This document shows positions 26,261-35,297 of a stretch of 64,000 nt of DNA, piece by piece. Position 1 is the stretch's first letter. Each line of letters opens with the position of its first letter. This DNA comes from DATBFG01 sp036558645 (GTDB lineage: Bacteria > Acidobacteriota > Terriglobia > Terriglobales > Acidobacteriaceae). The notes below the pieces were generated by a model. That model had not been told where the DNA came from and searched no databases. It saw nothing but the letters and a program-made list of their open reading frames with translations. The DNA lies in assembly GCA_036558645.1 (NCBI GenBank), contig DATBFG010000072.1:88738-152737 (forward strand), read 5' to 3'. The position numbers and the translations under genes were made by a program.

Positions 26261-26959
26261 TCACGCCGTTTTGGCGATTTTCAGTTTTCGCCGCACAACT
26301 TCGATGATCCGTGCATGGGTTTGCTGCGGCGTGCCGCGAGCGTCAATTACTGCCACGCGATGAGGGTCACGCCTTGCGATCGCCAGATAGGCGTGCCGTA
26401 CTCTGCCGAAGAAAGCACGGCTTTCCTGTTCGAAACGATTTTCATCGCCCTCACCCCGGTGTGAACCGGATGCATGGGAGAGATTGCGCCGTCGCGCCCT
26501 CTCCACGCTGTGTGCGATGTCGGAATCGAGAAGTATGGTGAGATGCGGCTGAAGATCACCACACAAGATGCGATGAAGCTCAAGCACCGGCTCGCTTCCG
26601 AGTTTGCGCCCGCCTCCCTGGTAGGCCTCGGTCGAATCTGTAAAGCGGTCGCACAGGACGACCTTACCTTCCGACAAGGCAGGATGGATCACTTCCTTAA
26701 TATGCTGCGCTCGCGAGGCAAACATCAATGCTAGTTCGGCTTGAGGAGATAATCCGCTGGTCCCTGTGTCCAGGAGAAGGTTACGAATCTTTTCTCCGCT
26801 CTTGGTACCGCCCGGTTCACGGGTCATGATCACCGGGCAACCCAGTTTCTTTAGTGCAGGGGCTAACTTCTTTAACTGTGTGCTTTTACCACAGCCGTCC
26901 AGACCTTCAAAGGTGATGAAATATCCGCGGTGCGAGTGGGAGGGCACGGGCAGAATCAT
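26261..26959 (-). CDS. tmk: Thymidylate kinase
   Basis: 232 residues. P-loop FEGLDGCGKST near residues 17-27, the DR[YF]-type motif DRFTDSTEAYQGGGRKLG near 95-112 and TREPGGT near 45-51 are all present. It phosphorylates dTMP to dTDP. The lid region has the inserted Arg/His-rich stretch ERARRRNLSHASGSHRGEGDENRFE, with GDENRFE close to the usual lid. The frame could also open at TTG 26971, but ATG 26959 is preferred. Confidence 0.94.
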   Translation of the reverse strand: MILPVPSHSHRGYFITFEGLDGCGKSTQLKKLAPALKKLGCPVIMTREPGGTKSGEKIRNLLLDTGTSGLSPQAELALMFASRAQHIKEVIHPALSEGKVVLCDRFTDSTEAYQGGGRKLGSEPVLELHRILCGDLQPHLTILLDSDIAHSVERARRRNLSHASGSHRGEGDENRFEQESRAFFGRVRHAYLAIARRDPHRVAVIDARGTPQQTHARIIEVVRRKLKIAKTA

Positions 26960-27102
26960 AGCAGAGCGCAAAGAAAGACCTTATCCCGGAACTGAGGACA
27001 CTTACATGCTTTTGACATGCGCGTGACAAGTCTCAAGAGAGTTCGCCGTAGGCTGCTACGTGCTCGGGGCCAACCAGCGCACGTTTTTCAGGAGAAACAC
27101 AG

Positions 27103-28266
27103 ATGACCCGTAGGTTCGTAGGCTGTATGCTGCTTTTCTGCGCTGTCTTGAGCTTTGCTCAAACTGACTCTTCTCTCTTAGCTCGCCCGCACTTTACGTC
27201 GGCACGAGCAGAGTCTGCCGAAACCCGGCTACCTCCGTTCGAGACACCACCGTCACTGGCATGTATCTATGGGCTGGTCTCTGAAATCGTTCCCGGTTGT
27301 CCGGTGACGGAAACAACCGCCTTGCCCACTGGGGGCAGCGGAATTATCGCCGTCATCAATGCATTTGACTATCCCACGGCATTGCAAGACCTCAATGTCT
27401 TCTCCAAGCGCTTTGGCGTTCAGCCTTGCAACACTGATAACCCGTGCTTTCAAAAGGTATACGCAACCGGATTCAAGCCGCTCACTGACGGCTTGTGGGC
27501 TGCAAACGCGGCGGCGGTGATCGAATATGCCCACACACTCGCGCCAGGAGCCACGATCGTACTGGTCGAAGCGGCTACAAGTTCCATGGGCGATCTGAAA
27601 CACGCGATTGACGTGGCGAATGAAATCATTGCGACGCATGGCGGGAGGGGGCAGATGATCCTGCCATTTGGAATCCACGAGTTCCCCAGTGAGGCGGTGA
27701 ACGACGCGTTATTTTCCCGGCCCGGGGTTGTCTACATATCCGGCAGCAGCGGCGGATTGCGGTTTCTGGAATATCCGGCGGTTTCTCCGAATGTCATGAC
27801 CGTCGGAGGCACTGCAGTCCTGCGCGACGAGCTGGGCAACGTGTTCGATGAGCGAGCGGCTGGTCTTTGGGTTGGCGGAAAAAGCCTGTACGAAACGCGT
27901 CCGGCGTACCAGGACGCCATTGAGCAGTTCATCGGCACAAGAAGATCGATTCCGGATGTCGCGTTCGCAGCTGATGCATTCGTTACTCCCATGCTGATGT
28001 ATGACAGTACGGATTCCGACGGGTTCGTAGGATGGCAATATACGGGACACGTCGGATTTGGTGAGGCGGCATGGGCCAGCATTCTGAATCGCAACGGGAG
28101 CACTGCCAACAGCACGGCTGAGGAGTTGACTCTTTTGTATGGAGAGTTGGGGGATGAAAGCGTGCTTCGCGACATAACCTGGGGCATGGCCATTGGACTA
28201 CACGCCCGCAAGGGATGGGATTTTCTGACTGGAGTGGGAGTGCCGGTGGGATCGGCAGGGAAATAA
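27103..28266 (+). CDS. Secreted S53 (sedolisin)-like protein, catalytic residues absent
   Basis: 387 residues with a signal peptide (residues 1-20). The fold is S53-like: GIIAVINAFDYPTALQDLNVFSKRFG (80-105), AHTLAPGATIVLVEA (143-157), YPAVSPNVMTVGGT (224-237), RSIPDVAFAAD (281-291) and KGWDFLTGVGVPVG near the end. The catalytic positions are replaced: the Glu and Asp before the AHxxAPGA motif are N135 and V139 by my alignment, the oxyanion Asp of the SSGDSG motif is G217, and the Ser of the GTS motif is missing (GHVGFGEAAW, 315-324). No prodomain is present. It is therefore probably a non-catalytic homologue. CAGGAG sits 8 bases before the start. Confidence 0.8.
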   Translation: MTRRFVGCMLLFCAVLSFAQTDSSLLARPHFTSARAESAETRLPPFETPPSLACIYGLVSEIVPGCPVTETTALPTGGSGIIAVINAFDYPTALQDLNVFSKRFGVQPCNTDNPCFQKVYATGFKPLTDGLWAANAAAVIEYAHTLAPGATIVLVEAATSSMGDLKHAIDVANEIIATHGGRGQMILPFGIHEFPSEAVNDALFSRPGVVYISGSSGGLRFLEYPAVSPNVMTVGGTAVLRDELGNVFDERAAGLWVGGKSLYETRPAYQDAIEQFIGTRRSIPDVAFAADAFVTPMLMYDSTDSDGFVGWQYTGHVGFGEAAWASILNRNGSTANSTAEELTLLYGELGDESVLRDITWGMAIGLHARKGWDFLTGVGVPVGSAGK

Positions 28267-28275
28267 CAGTTCTTA

Positions 28276-29013
28276 CTATTCAACGTCGCTGAATAGATCA
28301 TCCTCAAGCGTGCAGGGCGTGCGGCTTTCTGCGGCTACGAGATGAAACTTCTCCACCGTGCCACGTTTGCGTACGTTCGTTTCGAAAATCGGCCAGAGGG
28401 GCTCCTGGCTGAGATGCGCCTTGAAGGCAGCTATCTTTACCTTTAAGTGCTCCCCAATATCAATCACGGTAGTGATCTTCGGCAGGATGATCGGCTGACG
28501 CCCGGGCAAAGGTGTGTCGGCGGTGACGTAGTAAAGCTTCTGTACGCTATGGGGCTTGACGCCGTTTATGAGTTGATCGGGATACCGATTGCTTCGGCCC
28601 GCCCACTCAAATGCTAATGTCGCAAAAATTGAAGCCATGGAGTGATCGGTGTGCCCGGTCACGCTTCCCTCTGGTCCCGAAGTCAAGATGACATGCGGCT
28701 GGAATTCGCGGATCAAGCCGGTTACATCGCAGGTGACGCGATATAGATCCTGACGATGCAGTTTACCGTCTGGATAGTTGAGCATAACGGGGCGTGAGAC
28801 TTTCAGGATCTCGCAAGCTAAAGCGAATTCATGGCGACGCAAGTCGGCGAGTTCGCTATCAGTCTTTGCTCCGCTACGAAATGAACCTGCCTGACCTGGA
28901 GTTAGACACACTACGCAGGTTTCTACTCCGCGACCGTGATACAAGCTTAATGAACCGCCAAAATCGGCGGCCTCGTCATCGGGATGCGCTGTGACGCACA
29001 TCATTCGAAGCAT
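28276..29013 (-). CDS. PIG-L/LmbE-type zinc deacetylase
   Basis: 245 residues. The zinc motif is CVTAHPDDEAADFGGSL near residues 5-21, and the third ligand is in VTGHTDHSMAS near 117-127. LTPGQAGSFR and the nearby LADLRRHEFALACEILKV are typical. Family members remove acetyl groups from N-acetylglucosamine-type substrates (MshB, BshB, PIG-L); the substrate here is unknown. The start at 29013 puts the HPDDE motif at its usual position; a longer frame to 29064 is possible. It is convergent with the S53-like gene, 9 bases away. Confidence 0.87.
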   Translation of the reverse strand: MLRMMCVTAHPDDEAADFGGSLSLYHGRGVETCVVCLTPGQAGSFRSGAKTDSELADLRRHEFALACEILKVSRPVMLNYPDGKLHRQDLYRVTCDVTGLIREFQPHVILTSGPEGSVTGHTDHSMASIFATLAFEWAGRSNRYPDQLINGVKPHSVQKLYYVTADTPLPGRQPIILPKITTVIDIGEHLKVKIAAFKAHLSQEPLWPIFETNVRKRGTVEKFHLVAAESRTPCTLEDDLFSDVE

Positions 29014-29101
29014 GCAGGGAATTGTACCTGTTACGTGGGGCCGTGCCGTTGTGCGATTCGTCACAGACGCAATAGCGGGGAAATTGAAAAACTAAGTTCC
29101 G

Positions 29102-29551
29102 ATGCTCTCCGCTGCTCTGACCCACGCTGCCGTTCGCTTCCTGGATTTTCTCGCCGAGCGGATCCTGCCATCTGAGAACTCTCCCGAGCATCAAGTCACG
29201 GGACGTCGGGGAGAGGAGGAGGCGTACTTCTATCTACGCAGACGCGGCTACATCATGGTCGCGCGCAATTATCGTTCGCCGCACTATCGAGGAGAACTCG
29301 ACCTGATCGCCTGGCATAAGGATGTTCTGTGTTTCGTCGAAGTGAAGACCCGCACAACACGTGATGTTAAGCCCGCTGAAGCTGCGGTAGATGGGAAAAA
29401 GCAGCGGGAACTCATCGCCGTCGCGCGCGAATATGTGCGACACCTGTCGCCGGAGCCTTGCTGGCGGATGGATGTGATCAGCGTGTATTATGATGGCCCA
29501 TCCGGTCGCACGCAATTCGAGTTATTCCAGAATGCCTTTACTGTGTCGTAA
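29102..29551 (+). CDS. yraN: YraN/UPF0102 family nuclease-fold protein
   Basis: 149 residues. The restriction-endonuclease-like core is visible: GRRGEEEAYFYLRRRGYIMVARNYRSPHYRGELDLIAW followed by CFVEVKTRT, that is the E-x(n)-GELDLI-x(n)-EVKTR pattern of YraN. Family function is not firmly established; it is widely conserved and often near rnhB and rplS, which here are 18 kb away. There are about 30 extra residues before the usual N-terminus. It is followed 37 bases later by galT on the same strand. Confidence 0.88.
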   Translation: MLSAALTHAAVRFLDFLAERILPSENSPEHQVTGRRGEEEAYFYLRRRGYIMVARNYRSPHYRGELDLIAWHKDVLCFVEVKTRTTRDVKPAEAAVDGKKQRELIAVAREYVRHLSPEPCWRMDVISVYYDGPSGRTQFELFQNAFTVS

Positions 29552-29588
29552 AATTGGCATTTGTGCGGCTATGGAAAGGGTTTAATAC

Positions 29589-30626
29589 TTGCCTGAGCTG
29601 AGAAAAGACCCGGTGGTGGGCCGCTGGGTCATTATTTCAACCGATCGCGCAAAACGTCCCACAGATTTTATCCGCGAGAATGTCCGAATCAAGGGTGGCT
29701 TCTGCCCTTTTTGTTACGGCAACGAAAACAAGACTCCACCAGAAATTCAGGCCTATCGTCCGAACCCGAATGGCGGGCCTCCGCCGCAAAAGGATACACC
29801 GGGTTGGACGGTTCGAGTTGTCCCCAACAAGTTTCCTGCGCTCGGCATCGAAGGCACGCTGAACCGCCAGGCCGAAGGCATGTTCGACAAGATGAATGGC
29901 ATCGGCGCGCACGAGGTTATCATCGAGACGCCGGATCACGACGCGAGCCTTGCGACACTGCCTTCAAAGCGCATTGAAGATGTGCTGTGGACATTTCGTG
30001 ACCGCATCCTTGATCTAAAGAAAGATCGGCGGTTTAAGTACATCCTGATTTTCAAGAATCATGGAGAAGCCGCAGGGGCATCGCTCGAGCACGCGCATTC
30101 ACAACTGATTGCGTTGCCGATTATTCCGATTTACGTAGTAGAAGAGCTGGAAGGTGCGAAGCAGTATTTCATCTTCAAAGAGCGCTGCGTATTCTGCGAC
30201 CTGATCCGGCAAGAAATTGACACCGGCACGCGCGTAGTAGCGGAAAATGAGGACTTCGTAACATTAGCGCCCTACGCGCCGCGATTCCCGTTCGAAACCT
30301 GGATTTTGCCGAAGCGCCACGAGTCCGCATTCGAAAATTCCTCATCGCACATGTTCGAGAATCTGGCAAAGGCAGTGAAGACGCTGCTCCTGAAGGCTGA
30401 CCGTGTTCTCGACAATCCTCCCTATAACTTGGTGATCCACAGTTCGCCGGTGCAGGACCCGACGAATGACCACTATCACTGGCACATTGAATTCATGCCA
30501 AAGCTTACCAAGACGGCAGGATTCGAATGGGGCACCGGGTTCTATATCAATCCCACACCCCCGGAAGAAGCAGCAAAGTTCTTGAGGGAGGCGAGCGTGG
30601 AGGAGCCGGCGGGAGTGGTGGGCTAG
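29589..30626 (+). CDS. galT: Galactose-1-phosphate uridylyltransferase-like HIT-superfamily protein
   Basis: 345 residues. The N-terminus KDPVVGRWVIISTDRAKRP, the zinc-ligand CPFC near residues 37-40 and NKFPAL are typical GalT. The nucleophile motif is SLEHAHSQLIALP near 160-172, with HAH in place of the common HPH, and a second His motif is NDHYHWHIEFMPK near 295-307. The enzyme exchanges UMP between UDP-glucose and galactose-1-phosphate in the Leloir pathway; no other gal gene is in the window. The start codon is TTG with AAAGGG 9 bases upstream. Confidence 0.88.
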   Translation: MPELRKDPVVGRWVIISTDRAKRPTDFIRENVRIKGGFCPFCYGNENKTPPEIQAYRPNPNGGPPPQKDTPGWTVRVVPNKFPALGIEGTLNRQAEGMFDKMNGIGAHEVIIETPDHDASLATLPSKRIEDVLWTFRDRILDLKKDRRFKYILIFKNHGEAAGASLEHAHSQLIALPIIPIYVVEELEGAKQYFIFKERCVFCDLIRQEIDTGTRVVAENEDFVTLAPYAPRFPFETWILPKRHESAFENSSSHMFENLAKAVKTLLLKADRVLDNPPYNLVIHSSPVQDPTNDHYHWHIEFMPKLTKTAGFEWGTGFYINPTPPEEAAKFLREASVEEPAGVVG

Positions 30627-30681
30627 GAAATTCAAATAAGTTTCATGGGCATCGCGAGCAATTACAGATCGCGCCGCTCGT

Positions 30682-31701
30682 CTACTGTACCGGCGTCAGC
30701 AGGAATGCTCTGGTTTGTTTATTCAGCAGGCCCAGACCTACGATCTGGCCGGAATCGTTGATTCCGTGCGCCTCTTGAAGAATCCAACCGCTGCCGGGAG
30801 CAATAAGAGTATTCAGATCGGTCATCTTGCCATTGATTACAATCATGGCGTCGAAGGTTACGAACTGGCCACCAGGAATCTGCATCTTGCCCACCACGAT
30901 TCCAGTTCGATTGATGGAAAGTCCAGCGCTTTGTAGAAGCTTGCTGCGCTTGTCCACATCCACCATGGTTCCATTGCTCAGAATAAATGCGTGGGGACCG
31001 AAATTTCCGCTGAGGTATGCGCTGCCGGTAATCTGCCCCACATCGTTGATGGCATAGGCCTGACTCCAGTCACCGCCAAGCGTTCCGAGATCCGACATCG
31101 TGCCTGATTGCCAGAGAAATGCGCGGAAGTCGCCTCGCGTGTTGTAGGAATAGCCAACGACCTGCCCAAGCTTATTGATTGCGGTAGCGCTCGTGCCATC
31201 GTCACCGCCCAAGTTTCCCAAGTCGGTGTTTACGCCGTGAAAAAAGACGACACCCGCCGCGATGCCACCGGCAGTCTTTGAATTGCCGATCACCTGCCGC
31301 GAGTTATTGATGCCATAAGCGGTGCCATAATCCCCGCTCAGGGGAGGCAAGGTAATCATTCTGCCGCCACTATAGGCAAACCCGCGGTAGGCGCCGTCGC
31401 CAAGTTCGGAATAACCGACGACATCACCGGACGCATTGATCCCTAAACCGATCGCGTCAGTGCCTCCCAATGTGCCCAGATCCTGCATCGTTCCGCTTGA
31501 CCATAGAAAGGCATGTACACTGTTGCCGTTTATGCTGGAGTAGCCAGTGATCTGCCCGCGACTATTAATCGCGTTGGCGGCTGCTGCGCTGCCGCCCAGA
31601 GTTCCCAGGTCAGTGACGCCATACTTCTGAGCGAACGATAGGCCGGACAGCAGAAGCGCGAAGGTAACGAGCAGAATTGAGCGGCGTAGCGTTACTTCCA
31701 T
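30682..31701 (-). CDS. Secreted HAF-repeat protein
   Basis: 339 residues. A signal peptide (LLVTFALLLSGLSFA) is followed by about seven repeats with the HAF consensus, e.g. HAFLWSSGTMQDLGTLGG, YSYNTRGDFRAFLWQSGTMS and GPHAFILSNGTMV, each joined by A-INxxGQxxGxS segments. HAF-repeat proteins are predicted extracellular beta-rich proteins of unknown role. ATG at 31701 has GAGG 8 bases upstream; the upstream extension to 31767 is unlikely. It is convergent with galT. Confidence 0.88.
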   Translation of the reverse strand: MEVTLRRSILLVTFALLLSGLSFAQKYGVTDLGTLGGSAAAANAINSRGQITGYSSINGNSVHAFLWSSGTMQDLGTLGGTDAIGLGINASGDVVGYSELGDGAYRGFAYSGGRMITLPPLSGDYGTAYGINNSRQVIGNSKTAGGIAAGVVFFHGVNTDLGNLGGDDGTSATAINKLGQVVGYSYNTRGDFRAFLWQSGTMSDLGTLGGDWSQAYAINDVGQITGSAYLSGNFGPHAFILSNGTMVDVDKRSKLLQSAGLSINRTGIVVGKMQIPGGQFVTFDAMIVINGKMTDLNTLIAPGSGWILQEAHGINDSGQIVGLGLLNKQTRAFLLTPVQ

Positions 31702-31808
31702 CACGCAACCTCTTCGGCCGAACTCAGCGACCGAACGGTGAAAGCATAGGAAGGTCACACCACGCAATTGTCACAACGATGTAAAAGATTGAGGTAAGTA
31801 GCCGACAG

Positions 31809-32030
31809 TTATCCCTGGGTGCGTTCCAGGTATTCTTCTTGCCAAGCCATCTGGATCGCTTCCAGCTTACCTTCGGTCGACTTCTTGGGATCGTCGTCAA
31901 ACTCGGCTAACTCGACGACATAGCGGTGTAGGTCGGTGAAGCGGACGGTGAGGGGATCGAGCTCAGGATGTTTTTCAGCGAGCAGAATTCCAATATCCTC
32001 GGCATCATCCCATCCAAATTCGTTTTTCAT
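31809..32030 (-). CDS. iscX: IscX (Fe-S assembly adaptor)
   Basis: 73 residues, full length for IscX. The conserved features FGWDDAEDIGILLAEKHPELDPLTVRFTDLHRYV (split here at residues 5-38) and FDDDPKKSTEGKLEAIQMAWQEEY are present, with the acidic iron-binding patch. IscX binds IscS and ferrous iron and tunes cluster assembly. It is the last gene of the isc operon, 45 bases after fdx; the intervening gap has a short GCTGACG repeat. Confidence 0.93.
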   Translation of the reverse strand: MKNEFGWDDAEDIGILLAEKHPELDPLTVRFTDLHRYVVELAEFDDDPKKSTEGKLEAIQMAWQEEYLERTQG

Positions 32031-32075
32031 AGATAGCTCCTATGAGGGCTGACGACTGCAAGCTGACGGCTGCTT

Positions 32076-32483
32076 TTAGTGCTCTTCGGAAACGTAATTT
32101 CGATTCCAGGCCGGGATTTCAACTACGACCTTGCCAGGCTTGGTGATGACGGCCTGGCATCCGAGGCGCGAGTTTAACTGTAAATCGGCGGCCATGTCCA
32201 GCCGATCAGCTTCATCGTCCTCCATTTCGGACAAGTTGTCAGCGCCCTCTTTTACCCAGACGTGGCAGGTAGTGCAGGCACAGTTACCACCGCAGGCATG
32301 GTCCAGCCGGATGCCGTTGTTCAGGGCGACGTCGAGCAGTGACTCTTCTTTTCCATGATCTTTGTAGGGCAACTTGCCGTGCTCGAACGTGACGGTCTTG
32401 CCTTCCGGCAAGAAGGTGACTTCAACCGTATTTTCGCCAATGGCATCCATCGTAGCGGTACCCTGATTTTTCTCTTCAGCCAT
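32076..32483 (-). CDS. fdx: Adrenodoxin-type [2Fe-2S] ferredoxin
   Basis: 135 residues. Cluster ligands are in HACGGNCACTTCHVWV near residues 67-82, with the fourth Cys in SRLGCQAVI near 110-118; this spacing (CX5CX2C...C) is that of the Isc ferredoxin. It supplies electrons during cluster assembly. The N-terminal ~17 residues are a short polar extension. GGAG precedes ATG 32483. It lies 49 bases after hscA. Confidence 0.93.
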   Translation of the reverse strand: MAEEKNQGTATMDAIGENTVEVTFLPEGKTVTFEHGKLPYKDHGKEESLLDVALNNGIRLDHACGGNCACTTCHVWVKEGADNLSEMEDDEADRLDMAADLQLNSRLGCQAVITKPGKVVVEIPAWNRNYVSEEH

Positions 32484-32532
32484 GAAATTCTCCGTTTCTT
32501 CCGCGTTCGTCGCGTAGCGCGGCGCTAAGCTC

Positions 32533-34428
32533 TCACTCGAAATCCGCGCGCGCAACCGGATGTCCAGCCGTTGGCCCTTCGCCCATGTCAGCCTCATCCA
32601 TGGTCTTGCCCTTGAGCGCAGTGGAGACCGCGCTGTCCATCATAAGTTCGGCAAGGCGCATTGTTCCCTGATTAAGCGCGTCAATTGCACCTCGAATTGC
32701 CTGGTAGTCGTCTTCGACTTTGACTGCATTCAGTGCCTTTTCCAGCTTTGCAATCTGCTTGCGCTCGTCAGAGGTCAACTGCTGCCAGGCCGGGCTCTGT
32801 TTACCTTTCTCGAGAGCGGCTGTTATCGTTTCTGATTCGTTGCGGGCTTCAATCACCTGTCGCCGACGAAAGTCTTCTTCCGCATAATCGAATGAGTCGA
32901 GAATCATGTTTTCGACCTGCTCGTCGGTCAAACCGTAGCTTGGCTGAACCTCAATCTCGGCTTCTTTGCCACTGCGCTGCTCGCGCGCAGAGACGTGCAA
33001 GATGCCGTTTGCGTCGATGAGAAATTTGACTTCAATGCGCGGGATTCCAGCCGGCATCGACGGAATACCCTTCAGGTCAAAGCGCGCCAGCGAGCGGCAA
33101 TCGGCTGCCAATTCGCGTTCGCCCTGCAAAACGTGAATGGCCACATTGGCTTGGCCATCAATCTGCGTCGTGTAGTGCTGAGTTGCGGAGGCCGGGATGG
33201 TCGAATTTCGAAGAATGATCTTGTCTGTAACGCCGCCTGCTACCTCGATTCCAAGTGAGAGCGGCGTCACGTCGAGCAGCAGCATGTTCTCGGTGGCCTG
33301 TGACCCGCCGCCGAGAATCGTCGCTTGCACTGCGGCTCCCAATGCGACTACTTCATCGGGATTCAAGTCGGTATGCGGCACGCGATGGAACAGTTCTTGG
33401 ACCAGTGTACGAACCTTGGGAATGCGTGTGGAACCGCCAACCAGCACGACTTCGTCGATCCGCTCAGGTTTGAGTCCGGCATCTTTCAGGGCCTGCTTAC
33501 ATGGCCCCACCGTGCGATCGATAATCGGCTGAATCAGTTGCTCAAACTGCTCCCTGGTGATCTCGCGCTGGTAGCGCTTGCCTTCAGGCAACTCAATGTC
33601 AAGCTTGGTAGAAGTCTGCGACGATAGCGCAATCTTGGCCTCGATCACTGCCTTCCTGATCGTCTGTACAGCCTCGCCGTTCCGGCGCAGATCGTAACCC
33701 ATGTCGCCTTGAATATCGTCCAGTGCAATCGTGATCAGCAGGTTGTCGATGTCATCGCCGCCGAGGTGAGTGTCACCATTCGTTGCGATTACTTCGAAAA
33801 TGCCGTCATGCAACTTGAGAATTGAGATATCGAACGTTCCGCCACCGAGGTCATACACCGCGATAATGCCATTCTTCTTCTTGTCGAGGCCGTAGGCGAG
33901 CGAGGCGGCGGTAGGTTCGTTTACTAATCTTAGTACATCGAGTCCGGCGATACGGCCAGCGTCCTTCGTCGCCTGCCGCTGCGCATCGTTGAAATATGCA
34001 GGAACGGTAATAACGGTTTTCGTCACCGGAGCGCCGAAAAATCGCTCTGCGTTTCTCTTGAGCTGCCGCAGGATGAAGGCAGAAATTTCGGACGGAGTGA
34101 ATGTTGTGATGCCGAGTTGAATGCGGAGTACTTCGCCGGGCTGCAGATCTTGCGCTAACCGAAAGGGGAAGAGCTTCAGTTCTTTCTGGATGTCCTCGAT
34201 GCCGCGTCCCATAAGGCGCTTGATTGAGTAAACAGAATGGTCAGGGCTCTCGATCAGGTATTTGCGAGCCGCATTGCCGATGATGATCTGGCCTCGCTGA
34301 TCGAGCGCGACGACCGAGGGTACGAGATTCGAGCCATCCTCGCCCGGAATCACGACAGGGGTATCCCCCTCCATGAACGCCACCAGGGAGTTGGTCGTGC
34401 CGAGATCGATTCCTACAATGCGGTCCAT
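32533..34428 (-). CDS. hscA: HscA, DnaK-family chaperone for Fe-S assembly
   Basis: 631 residues. An Hsp70 ATPase domain (VGIDLGTTNSLVAF at 5-18, AVYDLGGGTFDISIL near 190, VVLVGGSTRIPKVR near 330) is followed by a substrate domain (TPLSLGIEVAGGVTDKII near 385). Position between hscB and fdx marks it as HscA, which with HscB uses ATP to release the cluster from IscU by binding its LPPVK motif. The C-terminal tail is short and acidic. A 110-base gap with repeats separates it from hscB. Confidence 0.93.
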   Translation of the reverse strand: MDRIVGIDLGTTNSLVAFMEGDTPVVIPGEDGSNLVPSVVALDQRGQIIIGNAARKYLIESPDHSVYSIKRLMGRGIEDIQKELKLFPFRLAQDLQPGEVLRIQLGITTFTPSEISAFILRQLKRNAERFFGAPVTKTVITVPAYFNDAQRQATKDAGRIAGLDVLRLVNEPTAASLAYGLDKKKNGIIAVYDLGGGTFDISILKLHDGIFEVIATNGDTHLGGDDIDNLLITIALDDIQGDMGYDLRRNGEAVQTIRKAVIEAKIALSSQTSTKLDIELPEGKRYQREITREQFEQLIQPIIDRTVGPCKQALKDAGLKPERIDEVVLVGGSTRIPKVRTLVQELFHRVPHTDLNPDEVVALGAAVQATILGGGSQATENMLLLDVTPLSLGIEVAGGVTDKIILRNSTIPASATQHYTTQIDGQANVAIHVLQGERELAADCRSLARFDLKGIPSMPAGIPRIEVKFLIDANGILHVSAREQRSGKEAEIEVQPSYGLTDEQVENMILDSFDYAEEDFRRRQVIEARNESETITAALEKGKQSPAWQQLTSDERKQIAKLEKALNAVKVEDDYQAIRGAIDALNQGTMRLAELMMDSAVSTALKGKTMDEADMGEGPTAGHPVARADFE

Positions 34429-34433
34429 AGTTA

Positions 34434-34530
34434 ATTACGAATTGCCGAATTTTCGAATTGCCGAAATGAAAGCACCTCTTCGATCCAGCATGGCCTTCAC
34501 AAATCCTTGAATTCGACAATCCTTCAATCC
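34434..34530. repeat. hscA-hscB intergenic octamer repeats
   Basis: The gap holds two exact copies of CGAATTGCCGAA (34438-34449 and 34454-34465) and, further on, a degenerate copy in the opposite orientation (34504-34530, reverse-complement contains GGATTGTCGAATT). The unit is about 8 bases, resembling GAATTGCC. The halves could pair as an imperfect hairpin in the isc transcript between hscB and hscA. Confidence 0.55.
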
Positions 34531-34538
34531 GAAAGTGA

Positions 34539-35297
34539 TCAGTTTTCCAGCGCTTCGTTGACGTCGCGAACCAGGTTCCGGATGTAGTTTCTCCGGTTCA
34601 AAACATCCACCATCTTGTCGCGAGTTGTGCGGCGATCTTCTTCTGTGCCACCGTCAACAAGCTGATCCCACTCGCTCCAGTAGGTTTTCAATTCATCGAA
34701 CAGCGCTTCATGCTTCTGCTCCAGCGTGACCTTCTGTGCTTCAAGATCTTTCAGCAGCGCGGGATCGTCTTCGCCCATCTTCTTGTTCATGCGCGCTTCT
34801 TCGAGCTGCATATTGAGTTCGAAAACTTCCTCCAGCAAGCCTGGAGGCACCACCTGTTTCTTGACTTCACCTGTAGCGCGCGCTTTCTCGGTCGCGGCCT
34901 TTGATTGTTCCTCGAGTTCCACGCCTTCCAGCTTTAGCAGATACTCTGTCCGCTTGATGGGATCTTTCAGTGCGCGATAAGCATCGTTGAGTTGAGAGCT
35001 TTTCTCCAGGCTCCAGGTTTGCTCGCGGCCATCCGAATTTGAGTAAAGATCAGGATGCAGCTTTCGACTCAGGGCATAGAACTCTTTCTCAAGTCGAGCG
35101 ACATCGACGTTCAGCTTCCGTGGCAACCCGAAGAAGGAGAAGAAATCCACCGGAGCGGGAGGTTGTACCTTCCCGCATGCGCTGCAGAAATGCGCGGCCC
35201 GCATTTCGCCACACGACCAGCAGGCCGCCGTGGCCTCGCTATGGGCTGCCTCTGGCATGACCAGCGATGAACTCGTTTTGATCACAGGTTTCGCCAT
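34539..35297 (-). CDS. hscB: HscB J-domain co-chaperone with N-terminal zinc-ribbon-like motif
   Basis: 252 residues. Residues 24-42 carry CWSCG and CSACG pairs (C26, C29, C38, C41), a likely zinc site like that of eukaryotic HSC20, absent from E. coli HscB. The J-domain follows (FFSFFGLPRKLNVDVARLEKEF, HPD at 81-83), then a C-terminal IscU-binding helical region with LEEVFELNMQLEEA. HscB delivers IscU to HscA and stimulates its ATPase. Start 35297 has GGTGA 9 bases upstream; ATG 35306 is the alternative. Confidence 0.9.
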   Translation of the reverse strand: MAKPVIKTSSSLVMPEAAHSEATAACWSCGEMRAAHFCSACGKVQPPAPVDFFSFFGLPRKLNVDVARLEKEFYALSRKLHPDLYSNSDGREQTWSLEKSSQLNDAYRALKDPIKRTEYLLKLEGVELEEQSKAATEKARATGEVKKQVVPPGLLEEVFELNMQLEEARMNKKMGEDDPALLKDLEAQKVTLEQKHEALFDELKTYWSEWDQLVDGGTEEDRRTTRDKMVDVLNRRNYIRNLVRDVNEALEN

